The notes under the pieces: generated by a model | Seen by the model: the letters and a program-made list of their open reading frames with translations, nothing else | Told to the model about the DNA's origin: nothing | Database searches by the model: none | Position numbers and translations under genes: made by a program | In this document: piece after piece, positions 26,212 through 34,785 of the stretch | Numbering within the stretch: position 1 is the first letter of the stretch | Layout of the letters: each line of letters starts with the position of its first letter | Assembly (NCBI RefSeq): GCF_003660445.1 | Contig: NZ_QZVQ01000004.1 | Span: 248,001-312,000 of the forward strand | Direction: 5' to 3' | DNA from: Croceibacterium ferulae | GTDB taxonomy: Bacteria > Pseudomonadota > Alphaproteobacteria > Sphingomonadales > Sphingomonadaceae | Length of the DNA stretch: 64,000 nt

Positions 26212-28380
26212 ATGGCATTGTGGCATCGGCTGACGGGCAGGGCAGAGCGGCGGGAGGAACCGCCTGCCTGGCGCGACCGTGAGGATTCCCCGTGGTCGCC
26301 GCTTTACGGCCTGGATGACGACGAGGAGCAGGACGACTGGCGTGTTCCGCCGCGGCCGTTCGCGCCGGTGGCCGACCCCGCCCTGCCATCCTCTCAACCG
26401 CTGCCGCAGACCGGCCGCACGCGTGGCTGGTGGGTGCGGCACGGGCTGGCCGCGCTGCTGGCGGTGCTGATCCTGCTGATCGGCTGGCTGGCCGTTACCG
26501 CGCCATTGTCCAAGAGCCTGCGACCGATCGTGCCGCCGCAGATCACCCTGCTGGCGACGGACGGGACGCCGATCGCGCGCAATGGCGGCAATGTGGATGC
26601 GCCGGTCGCCGTGGCCGACCTGCCGCCGCATGTGGTGGAGGCGTTTCTCGCCATCGAGGATCGCCGGTTCTACCAGCATTGGGGCGTCGATCCGCTGGGC
26701 GTTGCGCGTGCGGCCTGGGGCAACCTGACCAGCGGGCGCACGCAAGGCGGCAGCACGATCACGCAGCAATTGGCCAAGTTCACCTTCCTGACCCCGGAAC
26801 AGAGCCTGACCCGCAAGGGTCGGGAGGCGCTGATCGCCTTCTGGCTGGAAGCGTGGTTGAGCAAGGACGAGATCCTCGAACGCTATCTTTCGAACGCCTA
26901 TTTCGGCGACAATGCTTACGGCCTGCGTGCGGCCTCTATGCATTATTTCTACCGTCAGCCCGAACGGCTGACGCCGGCACAGGCGGCGATGCTGGCCGGG
27001 CTGCTGCAGGCGCCGTCGCGTTATGCGCCGACAAAGAATTACGGCCTGGCGCGGGAGCGGATGGAGACGGTGATCGGCGCGATGGTCGATGCCGGATACC
27101 TGACAGCGGCGGAGGCGGACCGCATGCGCGCGCCGAAGCTGGATGTGCGCAACGCCAGCACGCTGCCCACCGGCACCTATTTCGCCGACTGGGCCCTGCC
27201 GCAGGCGCGGCGGGTGGTGTCGACCGGTTATGCCCGGCAGACCCTGGTGACGACTCTGGACAGCCGGTTGCAGAACGCTGCCCGCCGGGCGGTGGAGCGC
27301 GCCTCCCTGGGTGGCGCTCAGGTGGGGCTGGTGGCGATGCGCACCTCGGGCGAGGTGGTGGCCATGATCGGCGGGCGCGACTACGCCGACAGCCCGTTCA
27401 ACCGGGCGACACAGGCCCGGCGCCAGCCCGGCTCCACCTTCAAGCTGTTCGTCTATCTGGCCGCGCTGGAGGATGGGTGGGAGCCGGAGGATCCGATCAG
27501 CAACCAGCCGATCACGCAAGGCAGCTATCGCCCGGAAAATTCAGGTGGCAGCTATTCCGACTTCATCACCCTGGAGGATGCGTTTGCCCGGTCCAGCAAC
27601 GTCGCGGCAGTGCGGCTGCTGGGGGAGGTCGGATCCGATCGGGTGATCGAGGTGGCGCGTGACCTGGGCATCACTTCGCCCATGCCGGAAGGCGATCCTT
27701 CGCTGGCGTTGGGCACGTCCACCGTGACCTTGCTGCAGCTGACATCAGCCTATGCCGGCGTGGCGGCCAACCGCTTTCCGGTGCAGCCGCGCGCTCTGCC
27801 GCTGGCGGAGAGGGGCTGGCTGGCGCGGCTGTGGGAATGGCTGTTCGATGGCACGGACAGCTTCGGCACCGATGAACATGCCGCGATGGAACAGATGTTG
27901 CGGGCGGCGGTCAATCGCGGCACCGGCCGGGCCGCGGTGCTGCAATCCGCCAATTTCGGGAAGACCGGCACCACGCAGGACAATCGCGACGCGCTGTTCG
28001 TCGGCTATTCGGGCGATCTGGTGGTCGGCGTCTGGGTCGGCAATGACGACAACAGCCCGCTGGCCGGCGGCATCAGCGGCGGCGGCGTGCCGGCGCGCAT
28101 CTGGCGCGACTTCATGCAGCAGGCCCTGGGCGAACGCAGCGGTCCGGTGCGGCGGCGCGATGCTCCTGCGCCCAATCCCAGCGGCCCGGTGCAGCCGCTC
28201 GACCTGCCGGATATCGGCGATGTGCAGCTGGGCGGGGAGGGTGGCCCTGTGCTGCGGCTGGAAGATGGCGGCGCGGTGATCTCCAGCGACGCGGCCGGAA
28301 TGCCGCTGGACCTGCGGCTGGACGGAAACGGCGTCAGCGTCAGTCCCGGCGAGCCGGCGGAACCGGCGCCGGCGCAGTAG
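26212..28380 (+). CDS. penicillin-binding protein 1A family, bifunctional
   Basis: 722-aa class A penicillin-binding protein for peptidoglycan polymerisation and cross-linking. A proline-rich cytosolic N-terminus of about 75 residues precedes one transmembrane helix (about 80-98). The glycosyltransferase domain has Glu149 in IEDRRFYQH and QGGSTITQQ. The transpeptidase domain has Ser408 in PGSTFK, SSN in ARSSNVAA and KTGTT. The C-terminal 90 residues are a Pro/Gly-rich tail. The ATG at 26212 follows a weak ribosome site. Confidence 0.93.
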   Translation: MALWHRLTGRAERREEPPAWRDREDSPWSPLYGLDDDEEQDDWRVPPRPFAPVADPALPSSQPLPQTGRTRGWWVRHGLAALLAVLILLIGWLAVTAPLSKSLRPIVPPQITLLATDGTPIARNGGNVDAPVAVADLPPHVVEAFLAIEDRRFYQHWGVDPLGVARAAWGNLTSGRTQGGSTITQQLAKFTFLTPEQSLTRKGREALIAFWLEAWLSKDEILERYLSNAYFGDNAYGLRAASMHYFYRQPERLTPAQAAMLAGLLQAPSRYAPTKNYGLARERMETVIGAMVDAGYLTAAEADRMRAPKLDVRNASTLPTGTYFADWALPQARRVVSTGYARQTLVTTLDSRLQNAARRAVERASLGGAQVGLVAMRTSGEVVAMIGGRDYADSPFNRATQARRQPGSTFKLFVYLAALEDGWEPEDPISNQPITQGSYRPENSGGSYSDFITLEDAFARSSNVAAVRLLGEVGSDRVIEVARDLGITSPMPEGDPSLALGTSTVTLLQLTSAYAGVAANRFPVQPRALPLAERGWLARLWEWLFDGTDSFGTDEHAAMEQMLRAAVNRGTGRAAVLQSANFGKTGTTQDNRDALFVGYSGDLVVGVWVGNDDNSPLAGGISGGGVPARIWRDFMQQALGERSGPVRRRDAPAPNPSGPVQPLDLPDIGDVQLGGEGGPVLRLEDGGAVISSDAAGMPLDLRLDGNGVSVSPGEPAEPAPAQ

Positions 28381-28383
28381 CGG

Positions 28384-29133
28384 TCAGGCTTCGTCCGGGT
28401 AGGTCGCGGCCACGAAGAACAGTCCCTGCGCTGGCGCATTCAGCCCCAGCCGGGTGCGGTCGCGCGCGGCCAGCGATTCCGCGACCTGGGATTCTGACCA
28501 TTGGCCCCAGCCGACCAGCGCCAGCGTGCCGACCATGGAACGGACCTGGTGATGCAGGAAGCTGCGCGCCGCGGCCTCCACCAGCACCCAGTCGCCTTCC
28601 CGCCGCACGTCCAGCCGGTCGAGCGACTTCAGCGGGCTGGCCGCCTGGCAATGGGCGGAGCGGAAGGTGGTGAAATCATGGTGGCCGACCAGCGCCTGCG
28701 CCGCCCGGTGCATCGCCTCCGCATCCAGCCGACGCGGGATGTGCCAGGCGCGGCCGCGGTCCAGCGTGGGCGGTGCGCGGCGGTTGCTGATGCGGTAGAG
28801 ATAGGACCGCCCGATGCAGGAAAAGCGCGCATGCCAGTCGTCGGGCTTCGCCTCGCAGGCGATCACCGCCACCGGTTGCGGGCGCAGCACGGCGTTCAGC
28901 GCCTCCATCAGGCGCCCGGGCGCGATCTCCTTGGCGATCTCGACATGGCTGCGCATGGCCAGGGCATGCACACCGCTGTCCGTGCGGCCGGCGCTGTGCA
29001 GCACGGCCGCTTCGCCCGTGACCTGCTGCACCGCCTCCTCCACCGCCTGCTGCACGCTGGGGCCATGCGCCTGCCGCTGCAGGCCCATGAACGGGCCGCC
29101 ATCGAATTCCAGCGTCAGGGCGAAGCGCGTCAC
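28384..29133 (-). CDS. truA: tRNA pseudouridine(38-40) synthase TruA
   Basis: 249-aa pseudouridine synthase that modifies positions 38-40 of the tRNA anticodon arm. The catalytic Asp52 lies in GRTDSGVHA, and other conserved blocks are [24 protein letters not shown] and the C-terminal [12 protein letters not shown]. Its ATG overlaps the fmt stop (ATGA), so it is translated after fmt. It converges on the PBP1A gene with three bases between the stops. Confidence 0.96.
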   Translation of the reverse strand: MTRFALTLEFDGGPFMGLQRQAHGPSVQQAVEEAVQQVTGEAAVLHSAGRTDSGVHALAMRSHVEIAKEIAPGRLMEALNAVLRPQPVAVIACEAKPDDWHARFSCIGRSYLYRISNRRAPPTLDRGRAWHIPRRLDAEAMHRAAQALVGHHDFTTFRSAHCQAASPLKSLDRLDVRREGDWVLVEAAARSFLHHQVRSMVGTLALVGWGQWSESQVAESLAARDRTRLGLNAPAQGLFFVAATYPDEA

Positions 29134-30035
29134 CTGAGCACCGTCCCCTGCGGCACGGCACGCCCGCGCAGGAAATCCGCCAGCGGCATGGCCGGCCGGC
29201 CGGCGCGCTGCACGACGGCAGGACGCAGGGAGGCTTCACCGCAGGCGATAGTCAGCTGATCGTCCACCACCGTGCCGGGCGCGGCATTGCTGCCGACGAC
29301 ATGCGCGCCCAGCACCTTGATCCGCTCTTCATCCAGCTCGAACCATGCGCCGGGCGCGGGCGCAAAGGCGCGCACCTCCCGCTCCAGCAGTTCGGCGGGC
29401 TTGCTCCAGTCGAGCCGCGTCTCCGCCTTGTCGATCTTGGCGGCGTAGTTCGCCCCCAGTTCGTCCTGATCCTCGGGCCGCCAGTGCTGGTGATCGGCCA
29501 GCACCTCCACCAGCAGGTGCGCGCCGACCTCCGCCAGTTCGGCGAACAGCTGGCCGCTGGTCTTGTCCTCCACCGGCACGCGGGCGGTTGCCAGCATCGG
29601 TCCGGTGTCGAGCCCTTCGGCCATGCGCATGATGGTGATGCCGGTCACCGGGTCGCCTGCCAGGATGGCGCGCTGGATCGGTGCCGCCCCGCGCCAGCGT
29701 GGCAGCAGGCTGCCATGCACGTTGATGCAGCCCAGCGCCGGCGCATCCAGGATCGGCCGCGGCAGGATCAGGCCATAGGCGACCACCACCGCGACCTCCG
29801 GCTGCAGCGCCGCGAACTCCGCCTGCGCCTCCGGGTTGCGCAGGCTCTTCGGCGAATACACCGGAATGCCCAGCGCCTCCGCGCGCAGCTGCACCGGGGA
29901 AGGGCGCGGCGCCTTGCCGCGGCCCGCGGGGCGGGGCGGCTGGGTATAGGCGGCGACCACCTCGTGCCCGGCCTCCACCAGCGCGTCCAGCGTCGGCAGT
30001 GCGAAATCGGGCGTGCCCATGAAGATCGTGCGCAT
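29130..30035 (-). CDS. fmt: methionyl-tRNA formyltransferase
   Basis: 301-aa enzyme that formylates initiator Met-tRNA using 10-formyl-tetrahydrofolate. The start [19 protein letters not shown] is the family N-terminus, and [20 protein letters not shown] holds the catalytic Asn/His region. It is the first gene of a fmt-truA pair. The companion genes def at 30744 (deformylase) and fhs at 34786 (formyl-tetrahydrofolate supply) are nearby. The ATG at 30035 is chosen; the open frame upstream only mirrors recR. Confidence 0.96.
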   Translation of the reverse strand: MRTIFMGTPDFALPTLDALVEAGHEVVAAYTQPPRPAGRGKAPRPSPVQLRAEALGIPVYSPKSLRNPEAQAEFAALQPEVAVVVAYGLILPRPILDAPALGCINVHGSLLPRWRGAAPIQRAILAGDPVTGITIMRMAEGLDTGPMLATARVPVEDKTSGQLFAELAEVGAHLLVEVLADHQHWRPEDQDELGANYAAKIDKAETRLDWSKPAELLEREVRAFAPAPGAWFELDEERIKVLGAHVVGSNAAPGTVVDDQLTIACGEASLRPAVVQRAGRPAMPLADFLRGRAVPQGTVLR

Positions 30036-30060
30036 CGTCAGCCTTGCGGTTGCCGGCCCT

Positions 30061-30089
30061 TTGCGTTTGCCGGTGCGGCGCCCTATCTG
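30061..30089 (+). promoter_or_regulatory. promoter of recR, near-leaderless
   Basis: TTGCGT (30061-30066), a 17-base spacer, then TATCTG (30084-30089). The recR ATG is seven bases further on, which puts the expected transcription start at the start codon itself. Confidence 0.5.
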
Positions 30090-30096
30090 CCGGGTG

Positions 30097-30693
30097 ATGG
30101 CATCGCAAGAGATCGAGGCGCTGGCGGGCGCATTGGCGCGGCTGCCGGGCCTGGGGCCCCGCTCTGCCCGGCGCGCCGTGCTGTGGCTGGTGAAGCGGCG
30201 CGAAACGGCGCTGGTGCAACTGGCCGAGGCGCTGGAGGTGATGCGCCGCAGCCTGGTGGAATGCGCCACCTGCGGCAATGTCGATACGGTCACGCCATGC
30301 GCGATCTGCTCCGACCCGCGCCGCGACCCGCGCCAGCTATGCGTGGTGGAGGAGGTGTCCGACCTGTGGGCGCTGGATCGCGCGCATCTGTTCACCGGAC
30401 GATACCACGTGCTGGGCGGTCGCCTGTCGGCGCTGGACGGCGTGCGGCCGGAAGATCTGAGCATCGGTTCCCTGCTGGAACGGGTGTCCGCCGGTGAGGT
30501 GGAGGAGGTCGTGCTGGCCATGAACGCCACGTTGGAAGGGCAGACCACCGCGCATTATCTGGCGGAGCGGCTGGAGGGCCTGCCGGTGCGCATCACGCAG
30601 CTGGCGCACGGCCTGCCGGTCGGGGGCGAACTCGACTATCTGGACGAGGGCACGCTGGCGCAGGCGCTGCGCGCGCGGCGGCCTGTGCTCTAG
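30097..30693 (+). CDS. recR: recombination mediator RecR
   Basis: 198-aa RecR, which with RecO loads RecA onto gapped DNA. An N-terminal helix-hairpin-helix ([20 protein letters not shown]) is followed by a four-cysteine zinc motif ([16 protein letters not shown]) and a Toprim domain ([30 protein letters not shown]). The ATG at 30097 gives the usual length; a GTG three bases upstream is an alternative. It is divergent from fmt. Confidence 0.96.
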   Translation: MASQEIEALAGALARLPGLGPRSARRAVLWLVKRRETALVQLAEALEVMRRSLVECATCGNVDTVTPCAICSDPRRDPRQLCVVEEVSDLWALDRAHLFTGRYHVLGGRLSALDGVRPEDLSIGSLLERVSAGEVEEVVLAMNATLEGQTTAHYLAERLEGLPVRITQLAHGLPVGGELDYLDEGTLAQALRARRPVL

Positions 30694-30708
30694 CGACGCG
30701 GCGCCAGA

Positions 30709-30737
30709 TTGATTCGCGGGCGCGACCAGACTATCTG
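30709..30737 (+). promoter_or_regulatory. promoter of def, near-leaderless
   Basis: TTGATT (30709-30714), a 17-base spacer, then TATCTG (30732-30737), the same -10 sequence as the recR promoter. The def ATG is six bases downstream, so the mRNA would have almost no leader. Confidence 0.5.
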
Positions 30738-30743
30738 GACCGC

Positions 30744-31310
30744 ATGGCTATTCGTGAAATCGTGGAAGTGCCGGACGCCCGGCTGAAGCTCGTATCCAAG
30801 CCGGTGGAGGCGTTCGACGACGACCTGCGCACGCTCGTGACGGACATGTTCGAGACGATGTATGACGCGCACGGCATCGGCCTGGCCGCCATCCAGGTGG
30901 GCGAGCCGGTCCGCGTGCTGGTGATCGACTTGCAGGAGCCTGACCCGGATGCAGAAGGCGAGGATTGCGGCGATCATGGCTGCGGCCACGATCATCGGCC
31001 CACGAAGAAGAACCCGCTGACCTTCATCAATCCGGAGATCGTCGAGGTCAGCGAGGAAACGAGCACCTACCAGGAAGGGTGCCTGTCCATCCCCGAGATC
31101 TATGGCGACGTCGAGCGGCCCGCCCGCTGCCGCGTCCGCTGGCATGATCTGGACGGTGCCGAACACGAGCAGGAGCTGGACGGGCTGCTGGCGACCTGCC
31201 TGCAGCACGAGATGGATCACCTGAACGGCATCCTGTTCCTCGATCATCTCAGCCGGCTGAAGCGCAACATGGCGCTGAAGAAGCTCGACAAGCTGCGCAA
31301 GGCCGCCTGA
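30744..31310 (+). CDS. def: peptide deformylase
   Basis: 188-aa iron/zinc hydrolase that removes the formyl group from nascent proteins. All three motifs are present: GIGLAAIQ (44-51), EGCLS (111-115) and HEMDH (155-159). A family-atypical insertion at residues about 68-86 carries Cys75, His78, Cys80, His82 and His84 in a row, with acidic residues before it, and could bind an extra metal. The C-terminal tail is basic. It follows recR after 50 bases with its own promoter. Confidence 0.96.
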   Translation: MAIREIVEVPDARLKLVSKPVEAFDDDLRTLVTDMFETMYDAHGIGLAAIQVGEPVRVLVIDLQEPDPDAEGEDCGDHGCGHDHRPTKKNPLTFINPEIVEVSEETSTYQEGCLSIPEIYGDVERPARCRVRWHDLDGAEHEQELDGLLATCLQHEMDHLNGILFLDHLSRLKRNMALKKLDKLRKAA

Positions 31311-31394
31311 CCCGGCGCGGGCCGATCGCCGGCAGGTCCGGCCGCCCTGCGCCAGATCATCGGAACAAGTACCGGCAGCGCCTATTTACTTCCG

Positions 31395-31784
31395 GTGCTG
31401 AGCGAAACCTTCATGCTGAACGTCGCCACGATCGTGGCGCAAGGGTTCGAACTGGCGGGCATTGCCGCCATCATCCTGGGTGCGGTGCTGGCGACGGCGC
31501 AGTTCGGGCTCAGCCTGCTGCGCGGCCAGGTGCAGCGCGGGGCCGAGGGGCGCGACGGTGTGCTGCCGGCCTTCCGGCGAACCCTCGGCAGGTCGGTGCT
31601 GACCGGGCTGGAGCTGCTGGTCGCGGCCGACATCATCCGCACCGTGGCGGTCGAGCCCACGCTCCAAAGCGTGCTGGTGCTCGGTCTGATCGTGATCATC
31701 CGCACCTTCCTGTCCTTCAGCCTGGAGGTGGAGATCGACGGCAAGTGGCCGTGGCAGCAACGCAAGGGCAGTGATCCCGATTGA
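31395..31784 (+). CDS. DUF1622 family membrane protein
   Basis: 129-aa protein with three predicted transmembrane helices (about 12-40, 67-90, 92-112) and a charged loop between the first two (RGQVQRGAEGRDGVLPAFRRTLGR). The segment LGRSVLTGLELLVAADIIRTVAVEPTL is the DUF1622 signature; the function is unknown. The start is GTG 31395, with ATG 31413 as a possible internal alternative. Confidence 0.85.
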   Translation: MLSETFMLNVATIVAQGFELAGIAAIILGAVLATAQFGLSLLRGQVQRGAEGRDGVLPAFRRTLGRSVLTGLELLVAADIIRTVAVEPTLQSVLVLGLIVIIRTFLSFSLEVEIDGKWPWQQRKGSDPD

Positions 31785-31823
31785 TCCGTTGCACTTGGAC
31801 GCTGCAACATACACGGGCTGGCA

Positions 31824-32702
31824 ATGAGTCCCGACCGCACCGTCTTTACCGCCGCACTGGCGATCGTGGGGTCGATCTGCTCCCTCAATCTTGGTGCCGC
31901 CATCGCCAAGAACATGTTCGCCGCTGTCGGCTTCGAAGGCGCCGCGGCGCTGCGCACCGGAATCGCCGCGCTGCTGCTGCTGCCGCTTGCCCGGCCGTGG
32001 AGCGTGCGGTTGAGCAGGGCGCAATGGGGCTGGGTGCTGCTGTACGGCCTGACAATGGGCGTCATGAACCTGTTGATCTACTGGTCGTTCATGTTCATCC
32101 CGGTCGGCATCGCCGTGGCGATCGAGATCGTCGGCCCGCTGGCGCTGGTGCTGGCCGGCTCGCGCACGCTGGGCGACTGGTCGTGGGCGTTGCTGGCGCT
32201 GGCCGGCCTGGCCTTGCTGGTGCCGTGGACGGACCATGCCGCCGCGCTGGACGGGCGCGGGGTGGCGCTGGCGCTGGCGGCGGCGGCGTGCTGGGCCGCC
32301 TACATCCTGTTCGGCAAGCAGGTCAGCCGCATCGGCGGGCGACAGGTGGTGGCCCTGGGTCTCGGCATTGCCTGCCTCGTCACGGTGCCGCTGGGGATCG
32401 GCCATGCCGGCACGGCGCTGCTCAGCCCCGGCGTGCTGGCGACGGGCGCATTGGTTGCGGTGCTGTCGAGCTGCCTGCCATACATGCTGGAGATGTTCGC
32501 GCTGGGCCGGCTGAGCCCGCGGCTGTTCGGCCTGATCATCAGCGCCGCGCCGGCGGCTGGCGCCCTGGCGGGCTATGCCGTGCTGGGCGAGCGGCTCACG
32601 CTGCAGCAGGGTGTCGCCGTGGCGCTGATGATCGCTGCCAGCGCGGGCGCGGCACTGACCGGTCGCCCGGCCGTGTCGCGCCCGCGGGAGGATTTCGGCT
32701 GA
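31824..32702 (+). CDS. EamA/DMT family exporter, RhtA-like
   Basis: 292-aa drug/metabolite-superfamily transporter with ten hydrophobic helices arranged as two EamA repeats (about 10-140 and 148-275). It resembles the threonine/homoserine exporter RhtA (MNLLIYWSFMFIPVGIAVAIEIVGPLALVL and the second-repeat SCLPYMLEMFALGRLSPRLFGLI). The exported compound is not known. It starts 39 bases after the DUF1622 gene. Confidence 0.87.
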   Translation: MSPDRTVFTAALAIVGSICSLNLGAAIAKNMFAAVGFEGAAALRTGIAALLLLPLARPWSVRLSRAQWGWVLLYGLTMGVMNLLIYWSFMFIPVGIAVAIEIVGPLALVLAGSRTLGDWSWALLALAGLALLVPWTDHAAALDGRGVALALAAAACWAAYILFGKQVSRIGGRQVVALGLGIACLVTVPLGIGHAGTALLSPGVLATGALVAVLSSCLPYMLEMFALGRLSPRLFGLIISAAPAAGALAGYAVLGERLTLQQGVAVALMIAASAGAALTGRPAVSRPREDFG

Positions 32703-32707
32703 GCGGA

Positions 32708-34312
32708 TCAGTTGCCAGCGTGCAGTTCGGCGATCTCGGCATCCAGCTCGCTCAGCACCTCGGCCCGTTCCTGAGCGGACAGTTGCATGTTGCTGGCGAT
32801 GGCGGCACGCGCCCCGCTGAGCGCGCGGGCGACGGAGCGCATGATGTTGGCCTCCAGATTTGCCTCGGCGTGGGCGGAGGCTGCTGCGGCGGCAGCAGAG
32901 CCGGTGCCATCGCACGTCGCCGTGCCCGTGGCGGGCATGCTGGCCTGCGTAGCGCAGGCTTCCGCCATGGCGATTGCCGTCGCCGCTTCGGTCTGGCGCA
33001 TCAGGGTTGCGTGCATCGCCCCTCCGGGGGCGAACTGCTGTTCGACTTCGGCGGCCAGGGCCGTGGCCTTTCGCTCGATGTCGGCCGTATCCGCTTCCGT
33101 GGCTGCGCTGTGCACGGCCATCTCGCGGCCGAAAGCCTCCATCCGCGCGCCGAACGCGGCCCAGGCGTCTGCCTCCTCCACCGGTGCAGCGCCATCACCT
33201 GTGACAAGGATTTCGTCATGCGCGATGTCGGGATCGATCGACTGCACGGGCAGCGGCACTCGTGGCTGCGATATCGCCGCCGCGACCGGTGCCGACGGAT
33301 TGGGCACGATGGTCGCATCCTGCACCGCCGCGTAGGAAATAGATGCGGTCAGCGGCAGCGCCAGTGCGCCTGCCCCCACCAGCAACCGGCCCACGACACG
33401 CTGACGACGGGATGCCTCTGCACGGGTCAGGCTGCGTAACCGCTGCACGATGGCAGCCTCGCCCAGCTTCGGGCCGACCATGGGGCAGGCCAGGGAAGAC
33501 GGTATGCCGTTGGGCGATGCGGTGCGCTGGCCCGTGGCGATACCGACGATCAGCGCGGCGTAGCAGGCCCGCTCCGCCCGTCCGCGCCCGGCCATCACCC
33601 GCGCATCGCACGCCGCCTCCTGGTCCTGGCGCATTGCCAGCCAGCCGAACCAGGCCAGCGGGTTGCACCAGTGCAGCGCCAGCACCAGCTGCGCGGCCAT
33701 GTTGGCGAGCAGGTCCTGCGCCCGATGGTGGCTCAGTTCATGCGCGATGGCGAAGTCACGCGCCTGCCGGTCGGGCTGCGCCATGAACCCCACCGGCAGT
33801 GCCACCACCTTGTCGAGCACCCCGAAGGCGACCGGGCCGTGGATCACCGGCGTTTCCACCAGCCGCACCCGCCCGACTTCGCCCACCGGTTGCGCCTGCG
33901 CCAGCAGGGTTCGCCGCATCCGGCGATAGGTGATGATGCGCAAGGCGATGAAGCCTGCGGCACCCGCGGCCCACACGCCCAGCAGGATCCACAGCAGGTG
34001 CGACGATCCGGCCGTGGTGGCTCCGCTCGGCACGACCGCCTGAACGGGAAGGGGGCTGGGCAAGGGCGCCGCCACCGGGACGGCCAGCGCGGGAGCAAAG
34101 GCTCCGGGCAACGGAGCCACCGCGGGCGCCAGTGCGCCGGGCAAAGTCAGCGGCGGTAACAGCAGCCTGGCGAGCGGCAGAGCCCATAGGGCATAGGCGA
34201 TCTCCGGCCCGAACCGGCGAGCCACCGGGCGCCGCACCAGCAGCACGAGTCCGATCAACAGGCCGGTCCAGATCATGGTGTCGGCCAGCCAGTCCAACAT
34301 GGCAGAAATCAT
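32708..34312 (-). CDS. M56 (BlaR1-type) membrane metallopeptidase
   Basis: 534-aa membrane zinc peptidase of family M56. Four hydrophobic helices are visible, with the zinc motif HELSH at 191-195 in a cytosolic loop and a downstream Glu232 (DQEAACDARV) as third ligand. After the last helix (about residue 315-330) the protein has an alanine-rich extracytoplasmic part of about 200 residues. Unlike true BlaR1/MecR1 there is no penicillin-binding sensor domain with SxxK and KTG motifs, so the signal is probably not a beta-lactam. It is coupled to the BlaI-type gene by an ATGA overlap and should cleave that repressor. Confidence 0.9.
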   Translation of the reverse strand: MISAMLDWLADTMIWTGLLIGLVLLVRRPVARRFGPEIAYALWALPLARLLLPPLTLPGALAPAVAPLPGAFAPALAVPVAAPLPSPLPVQAVVPSGATTAGSSHLLWILLGVWAAGAAGFIALRIITYRRMRRTLLAQAQPVGEVGRVRLVETPVIHGPVAFGVLDKVVALPVGFMAQPDRQARDFAIAHELSHHRAQDLLANMAAQLVLALHWCNPLAWFGWLAMRQDQEAACDARVMAGRGRAERACYAALIVGIATGQRTASPNGIPSSLACPMVGPKLGEAAIVQRLRSLTRAEASRRQRVVGRLLVGAGALALPLTASISYAAVQDATIVPNPSAPVAAAISQPRVPLPVQSIDPDIAHDEILVTGDGAAPVEEADAWAAFGARMEAFGREMAVHSAATEADTADIERKATALAAEVEQQFAPGGAMHATLMRQTEAATAIAMAEACATQASMPATGTATCDGTGSAAAAAASAHAEANLEANIMRSVARALSGARAAIASNMQLSAQERAEVLSELDAEIAELHAGN

Positions 34313-34695
34313 CGGCGCAGCTCCTGCAGCAGGCGTTCAATCTCGTTCAGTTCCTGATCGTCCAGCGCCTCTTCACGCGCTAGATGCGCGAACAGGGAAG
34401 CGGCGCTGCCGCCGAACAGGCGATCCACCAGGCGCCGGGATTCGCCCCCGACCCAGGATTGCCGTTCGAGCAGCGGGGAATACAGGAAGCGCCGCCCGTC
34501 CGGCTCCGTCGACACGGCCCCCTTGGTGACCAGCCGGGCCAGCAAGGTCTTGACCGTGGCCATGGTCCAGTCGCGCTGCGCACAGACATGGTCGCAGACC
34601 TCCGCGGCGGTCAGCGGATGGCGCGCCCACAGCGCCTCCATCACCGCATGTTCCGCTTCGCTGATACGATCTGGGTCGGGACGGGCTTCGGTCAC
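34309..34695 (-). CDS. BlaI/MecI/CopY family repressor
   Basis: 128-aa winged-helix repressor. The HTH region reads SEAEHAVMEALWARHPLTAAEVCDHV and WTMATVKTLLARLVTKGAV, followed by RRFLYSPLL and a helical dimerisation tail. The family represses its own operon and is inactivated by the partner M56 protease, here encoded immediately downstream. GTG start at 34695 with AGGAGG four bases away. Strong dyads resembling BlaI operators lie 17 bases upstream. Confidence 0.93.
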   Translation of the reverse strand: MTEARPDPDRISEAEHAVMEALWARHPLTAAEVCDHVCAQRDWTMATVKTLLARLVTKGAVSTEPDGRRFLYSPLLERQSWVGGESRRLVDRLFGGSAASLFAHLAREEALDDQELNEIERLLQELRR

Positions 34696-34711
34696 GCTGC
34701 CTCCTGTGTGT

Positions 34712-34748
34712 GACTACAACCGTAGTCGATTCGACTACGTCTGTAAAC
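34712..34748 (-). promoter_or_regulatory. BlaI-type operator region
   Basis: GACTAC-AACC-GTAGTC (34712-34727) is a perfect 6-bp dyad close to the ACTACA/TGTAGT pattern of known BlaI/MecI operators. A second, imperfect copy begins at 34733 (GACTAC then GTAAAC), exactly 21 bases or two helical turns away. Between and overlapping them is a 19-bp palindrome CGTAGTCGATTCGACTACG (34721-34739). A TTTACA on the minus strand at 34743-34748 could be the -35 box. Confidence 0.7.
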
Positions 34749-34785
34749 ACGAGATCGGTCCGCAGCTATCGAAGGCAGCTCTGGC

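Noticed and set aside
32708-34748. Beta-lactam resistance locus
   Set aside because: BlaI and M56 homologues are present but the sensor domain and any beta-lactamase gene are missing; the MBL protein at 5638 is a glyoxalase II-like hydrolase far away.
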